Origin: Saccharothrix sp. ALI-22-I
GTDB lineage: Bacteria; Actinomycetota; Actinomycetes; Mycobacteriales; Pseudonocardiaceae
Reading direction: 5' to 3'
Assembly: GCF_001984175.1 (NCBI RefSeq)
Contig: NZ_MTQP01000045.1
Location: 1-64,000 of the forward strand
Length of the DNA stretch: 64,000 nt
Made by a program: the position numbers and the translations under genes. The notes under the pieces are model-generated. The model was not told the DNA's origin. It ran no database searches and was given only the letters and a program-made list of their open reading frames with translations. Shown here in pieces: positions 60,133 through 64,000 of the stretch (position 1 is the stretch's first letter; each line of letters begins with the position of its first letter).

Positions 60133-60669
60133 GTGGACCGCAGAAGGCTGCGCCTGGCGTCGGTGCCGCCCGCGGGCGGCACCGACGGTGTCGAGGAGAA
60201 GATCGTCCGGGCCCTGACCTATCCGAAGCCTCGCGCCGAGGAACGCCCAGGGCGCATGCGAAGAGTCAATCTGGGCGATCTGCAAACCGCGCTCGGCGAG
60301 ACCGACCTCAAGTTCGCCGTGGTGCTGGTCGACGACAGCGGCAGGATCTCGGGACGACCGGTGTTCGAGCATCTGCTCTGGTCGGCGGGCAACACGTTCA
60401 CCGCATGGGCCGGTCGAGGCCACCTCATGTTGCGACCGACCGAGGAAGGTCCGTTGTCCCTGGACGGGCGCGGGCGGATGGCGCTACCGCCGACCCTGTT
60501 GCGCTACTGCGGCATCGACTCCGGTGATCAGGCGTTCCTGATCGCCGCGCCCGATCACCAGGCGCTGATCGTGCACCCCTTGATCAACCTCGCGCACATG
60601 GTGCGGACCTTCCACACCGACCTGTACGACCGCGAGATTCAGCAAAGGATTTCGGGCCTTGACCATTGA
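60133..60669 (+). CDS. AbrB/MazE/SpoVT-like swapped-hairpin protein, recombinase partner 2
   Basis: A 178-residue protein starting at GTG 60133 (VDRRRLRLASVPPAGG); a GTG at 59905 would add 76 unlikely residues. It has the same two-unit layout as the protein at 52373: FAVVLVDDSGRISGRPVFEH, LLWSAGNTFTAWAG, then GPLSLDGRGRMALPPTLLRY, CGIDSGDQAFLIAAPDHQAL, IVHPLINL. The second unit is a clear SpoVT/AbrB hairpin (L-D-G-R-G-R-x-x-L-P). Sequence identity to copy 1 is low but the order, size and position match. The stop overlaps the recombinase start by 11 nt, exactly as in module 1. Confidence 0.68.
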   Translation: MDRRRLRLASVPPAGGTDGVEEKIVRALTYPKPRAEERPGRMRRVNLGDLQTALGETDLKFAVVLVDDSGRISGRPVFEHLLWSAGNTFTAWAGRGHLMLRPTEEGPLSLDGRGRMALPPTLLRYCGIDSGDQAFLIAAPDHQALIVHPLINLAHMVRTFHTDLYDREIQQRISGLDH

Positions 60670-61762
60670 CGACGATCTCGCCGCAGCCCGCCTGCTCCTG
60701 CACCGCATGGGCATCTCGGCCGAGGACCTGATCACCTTCGAGAAGCGGGCGAGCAGCACGCCGCTGGCGGATCTGGTGTCGACCGTGTCCCGCGTCGTTC
60801 CCGGGCCGACCCGCTCCTTGTACGAGACGTACTGGAACAAAGCACTCGCGGCGTGGCCGGAGCGTCGAGTGGTCGACATCCAACCGACCGACGTCGCGTG
60901 GTTCATCGAGCACGCCAAGGACACCGCGGTCGTCCGCCGATCCAGCCGCAACGGTCACAGCGCCGCCGAACACGCCTACGACTCGGTGCGCTGCCTGTAC
61001 CGCCACGCTGTCGCCCTGCGGCTGCTGCACCCCTGGGACGACCCGACCTCGCACGTGGCCAAGCCCAAGCGGCTGGCGTCGAACCGTCGCGCGCTGGAGC
61101 CGGAGTTGGTCGAGATCATCGTGGAGGTCGCCTCCACCACCGGCGACGATCCCCGACTCGACGCGTTGTTGCTGCGGTTCCACATCGAGACCGCCGCACG
61201 GCGGGGCGGGGCGCTCGCGCTTCGGCTGCGTGACCTGGACCCCGACCAGTCCCTGGTGCAACTGCGGGAGAAGGGCGACCGCAACCGCTGGCAACCGGTC
61301 TCCCCCACTCTCATGAACGCCCTGCGTGAACACGCCCGTCTACGCGGCGCCCGCGACGCCGACAGCGCAGTGCTGCGTTACCACGACGGACATCCCCTGA
61401 CCAGGCGCCGCTACAACACCCTCTGGGATCGCATCGGCGCACACGTGCCCACCGTACGCACGCAGGGGGTGTCCATACACTGGCTGCGCCACACGACACT
61501 GACGTGGATCGAACGAGCCTACGGCTACGGCGTGGCGCGCGCCTTCGCCGGGCACGCCACGGCAAGCTCCAACCGATTCGGCGTCACTCAGACCTACATC
61601 AAAGCCGACACGCGGGACGTCGCGATCGCCCTGTCCGCCTTGACCGGCGAACCGCACCCACTGGCGGTGGCCTTGCCGTCGATGGACACCGCCCCGGCAC
61701 CGCAAGAACAGCAGACACCGACGGAAACGACGACGTCGAAGTCCACCGGTTCAGCGGCCTGA
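60659..61762 (+). CDS. Tyrosine recombinase/integrase, copy 2
   Basis: A 367-residue recombinase starting at TTG 60659. Catalytic residues: Arg181 in ETAARRGGA, Lys in LREKGDRN, His274 and Arg277 in IHWLRHTTL, His in FAGHATA and nucleophile Tyr313 in VTQTYIKAD. Long stretches are nearly identical to copy 1 (NRWQPVSPTLM against QRWQPVSPTLM; HWLRHTTLTW in both). It lacks the low-complexity N-terminal extension of copy 1. The TTG start inside the upstream gene suggests translation by coupling. Which DNA it acts on is unknown; no att duplication around it was found by eye. Confidence 0.92.
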   Translation: MTIDDDLAAARLLLHRMGISAEDLITFEKRASSTPLADLVSTVSRVVPGPTRSLYETYWNKALAAWPERRVVDIQPTDVAWFIEHAKDTAVVRRSSRNGHSAAEHAYDSVRCLYRHAVALRLLHPWDDPTSHVAKPKRLASNRRALEPELVEIIVEVASTTGDDPRLDALLLRFHIETAARRGGALALRLRDLDPDQSLVQLREKGDRNRWQPVSPTLMNALREHARLRGARDADSAVLRYHDGHPLTRRRYNTLWDRIGAHVPTVRTQGVSIHWLRHTTLTWIERAYGYGVARAFAGHATASSNRFGVTQTYIKADTRDVAIALSALTGEPHPLAVALPSMDTAPAPQEQQTPTETTTSKSTGSAA

Positions 61763-62295
61763 CGCACCACCAGGACGAACGTAACGCCTCCGGCAGCCCG
61801 ACGGTCCGGTCCGTCGACTGCCGGAGGGTGTCGGCGCGAAGACAGCCCCGCCTGCGCCCACACTCGGCGTTCACCGGCACGAAACAGTGGTGACGTCATC
61901 TCCGCGGTGCTCGCGCCCCGCTCCGGGGCGACGGACGGCCGCCGGCACGTGCCGCGTGAGGATCGCCGGCGACGGCTCGGTCGGCGGTCGGCTCCTCGGC
62001 CCTTCCCATCCGCCGGCGGGCGGCGAGACGGCCGGAATCGCGGTATCCCGACGCGGCGACGTCATGAGGGCGCTTCATTCCCGTCTCGCCTCGGCACGCG
62101 CGTCGGGGCGACCGGTGCGTCCGAAGCCCCACGGCACCCTGAGGCAACACCCGGTCGGGTGAGACGAGACCGTGTCCCGTGCCGTCTCCGCTGGTGGGAC
62201 AAGGGTGCGTGGAGCCGACGACCCGGACCGGCGTCGGGAGCCACTAGGGTGCCGGTCGAACGGCTCAGCGAGCGGCAGACCGGCGAGGCAGACTC
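61763..62295. other. Gap after the second recombinase, no supportable gene
   Basis: Only shadow-like frames. It contains a short hairpin at 61914-61930, two GACGTCAT palindromes (near 61892 and 62059) and three GCCGGC sites. Confidence 0.45.
61914..61930 (+). terminator. Short hairpin, possible terminator of module 2
   Basis: CGCCCCG, CTC, CGGGGCG: a 7-bp GC-only stem 150 nt after the recombinase stop. No T-tract follows. Confidence 0.35.
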
Positions 62296-63507
62296 ATGAC
62301 GGACGACGTACACCACCATCACATCGATCTTCTCCTGGAGATCGCGGCCAGTGCGGACCGTGTCCGCCACCCCGATCTGCCGTTGACGGCGTTCGTCGCA
62401 CCGCAGCATCTCCCGGATTACGACACCGACGAACCGGATGACGAGGCCGTCGAGGCATCCGTGCCACCGGACGAACTCCGCCGGGCACGCATGCGCCGCG
62501 GCGTCCTGCTGGTCGCGGCGCACCGCATCGTCGACCACTGCGCCGAAGATCTGTCGCGGCTGCGTTTCGACGCACACGGCCTCCCTGACGCCGACACCGC
62601 CGAGGACTCGTTCGTCTACGGCTTCTTCCCGCCCCGCTACCGACACGTCTACGACAGGCAGTTCTTCCGCTCCGTCCTGACCACGGCGGTGAAGGTCTCC
62701 TACGACCTCGCCGATCCGTCGGGCGGACCGGCCGCGTGCACCGCGGAGGAGATCATCCGCGACACGGTGCTCGACATGGCGGGTGACCTGTGTCGCGGTG
62801 CCGGGCTCGGTCGCTTCCCCAAAGGGTTGGACGAAGTCCTGCTGGAGGACACCGACTTCGTCAGGCTGTTCGACAGCGAAGCCGACGAACGGCTCGGCGT
62901 GGCACCCGACCCCGCGTTCGATGCCGACACGGTGCGGGGTTGGTTCGAGTCGTTCCGGCCCGAGACCGTGGCACATCCCTACGGTGAAATCCGATCCGTC
63001 ACCCCGAGTGTGCGTGACATGTGGTCGCGTCGACCCGAAGCCCCATTCGGCGCCGCCGACCCGGGCGACAACGACATCGATGTCGACGCACCCGAGCCGC
63101 TGGCGCAGTGCGGGCCTGTCACGGAGGTCGTGGCCCGCGAGCGAGCAGCCGCCGACCGCACGACGACCGACCTGTGGGTTCCCGACGACAGCGACCTGGA
63201 AGCCTCCTTCGCCGCCCTGTCCGTCGTCGCGGCACGCACCACCCAGGGCAGCGGATGGCTCACCTGGCAAATCCGCGACGACACCGACGCAGTGCGCACC
63301 GACCCCGTCGTCAGCCTGACACCACACCGCCACTTCCCCATCCAGCCGGACGAGCCCTGGGTCGACACCGAGATCGCACCCCACGCACGACGACTCGCCA
63401 TTCCCCTGCGGGCCATCGTGTCCTACAGGCCCGACGATGCTGTCCGGCGTAAATGGATGCCCGTACCCGACGGCCCGCCGCCACCGATGCCGATGCCCCC
63501 GGTGTGA
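62296..63507 (+). CDS. Unrecognised acidic 403-residue protein
   Basis: Start ATG at 62296. Acidic overall, with clusters such as YDTDEPDDEAVEASVPPDE and GDNDIDVDAPEP. The first half looks helical and ordered (RRGVLLVAAHRIVDHCAEDL, SFVYGFFPPRYRHVYDRQFF). The middle carries FPKGLDEVLLEDTDFVRLFD. The end is Pro/Met-rich (DGPPPPMPMPPV). No signal peptide, membrane segment or nucleotide-binding motif is visible, and I do not recognise a family. It follows the second recombinase module by 530 nt on the same strand and has good codon bias, so I treat it as a real gene of the accessory region. Confidence 0.7.
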   Translation: MTDDVHHHHIDLLLEIAASADRVRHPDLPLTAFVAPQHLPDYDTDEPDDEAVEASVPPDELRRARMRRGVLLVAAHRIVDHCAEDLSRLRFDAHGLPDADTAEDSFVYGFFPPRYRHVYDRQFFRSVLTTAVKVSYDLADPSGGPAACTAEEIIRDTVLDMAGDLCRGAGLGRFPKGLDEVLLEDTDFVRLFDSEADERLGVAPDPAFDADTVRGWFESFRPETVAHPYGEIRSVTPSVRDMWSRRPEAPFGAADPGDNDIDVDAPEPLAQCGPVTEVVARERAAADRTTTDLWVPDDSDLEASFAALSVVAARTTQGSGWLTWQIRDDTDAVRTDPVVSLTPHRHFPIQPDEPWVDTEIAPHARRLAIPLRAIVSYRPDDAVRRKWMPVPDGPPPPMPMPPV

Positions 63508-63655
63508 GCCCGTGGGCCGTCCACCAGCCCTGGAATCCGAGCGCGCCAAGGCAGGAGGTGCGGTGTTCGGATTGTCGTTGCCCCAGGACTGGTAGCGCAA
63601 TCACCAGCGGCGCACTTTCCACAATTACGAGCGGCGGGCCCACCGAGTGGAGCAC

Positions 63656-64000
63656 GTGACGGCGTTGCACGCCGATCCCGCCTGCAGGGTGCCTGCCAGC
63701 GGTGGCCAGCTGATCTCCGATTCGATGCACCTCTGTGACCGCGCGAACGACCACACGGTGACCATCATGATCGACCCGTTCCGCGCGCTGCCGCCCAGGT
63801 CCGAGGCCGTCGTATTCCACACCCGTCTCGGACTCTGCACAGCCGAACTCGCCGAGGCCACCCACCCCCTCGCCTCCGAAGAGATCACCACGAACCTCAT
63901 CCGGCTCGCCGTACAGGCAGGCGACGCGCACGCCGCCGCCGACCTGCTCGCCCACCGCGCGCGCCGCCCGCACCCGCTGGCCGACGAACAGGCGCTCACG
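63656..64000 (+). CDS. Unrecognised protein, partial at the right edge
   Basis: Frame open from GTG 63656 (or GTG 63647) to the window end, at least 115 residues: VTALHADPACRVPASGGQLI, SDSMHLCDRANDHTVTIMID, HTRLGLCTAELAEATHPLAS. Three Cys and several His are present but no clear metal site. The ending is helical and Ala-rich (LAVQAGDAHAAADLLAHRA). Family unknown. It may be co-transcribed with the 403-residue gene 150 nt upstream. Confidence 0.5.
   Translation, partial: MTALHADPACRVPASGGQLISDSMHLCDRANDHTVTIMIDPFRALPPRSEAVVFHTRLGLCTAELAEATHPLASEEITTNLIRLAVQAGDAHAAADLLAHRARRPHPLADEQALT

Overview
The window is high-GC (roughly 70% or more), strongly codon-biased DNA with GTG/TTG starts, many ATGA-type overlaps, dense regulator and ABC-transporter content, a DUF2637 gene, a very large NB-ARC-TPR gene and an EACC1/caspase pair. 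This points to a filamentous actinomycete chromosome. Pseudonocardiaceae (Saccharothrix, Lentzea or Actinosynnema-like) is my best guess from gene style, not proven.

Layout. 0-3 kb: the 5' part of a caspase-FtsK conflict protein with its EACC1 partner. 3-8.6 kb: a CdaR-type regulator divergent from an amino-acid ABC importer plus a DadA-like oxidase, probably for D-amino-acid uptake and catabolism. 8.8-14 kb: a deletion scar joining two truncated genes, an aldo/keto reductase with a divergent MocR regulator, a secreted CARDB protein, a tRNA-Arg 3' fragment and a transposase remnant. 13.8-22.3 kb: an envelope glycosylation locus (DedA, GT-C transferase, GT2-GtrA, PMT/ArnT) ending in a two-component system, with shared tandem 11-bp boxes. 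22.3-27.2 kb: a DMT-transporter/GT4 fusion, a DUF998 protein and a second two-component system, with shared TCTTAAC boxes. 27.7-29.8 kb: a membrane protein, RidA and remnants. 29.8-35.7 kb: an RpiR regulator and an OpuC-type quaternary-amine ABC importer divergent from an ammonia-lyase-like protein whose cofactor-forming Ala-Ser-Gly triad reads Gly-Thr-Gly. 35.8-52 kb: mixed metabolic, peptidase and transport genes, with an unusual number of truncated or frameshifted genes.

52-64 kb is accessory DNA. After a tRNA-Leu and a perfect 14-bp hairpin comes an operon of swapped-hairpin (AbrB/MazE-like) protein, tyrosine recombinase, 37-aa micro-ORF and DUF2637 membrane protein, tightly overlapped. 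A 1-kb GCCGGC-rich gap with a 22-bp inverted repeat and an ISL3 remnant follows, then an 867-aa NB-ARC-TPR protein on the minus strand. A second swapped-hairpin/recombinase pair follows, with the same 11-nt overlap, then two unrecognised genes.

The two best candidates for undescribed biology are this duplicated swapped-hairpin/tyrosine-recombinase module, and the transporter plus triad-altered lyase, which I infer may degrade an aromatic betaine such as hercynine or ergothioneine. The 36-52 kb region looks like a zone of gene decay, or of sequencing indels, and should be checked against reads.
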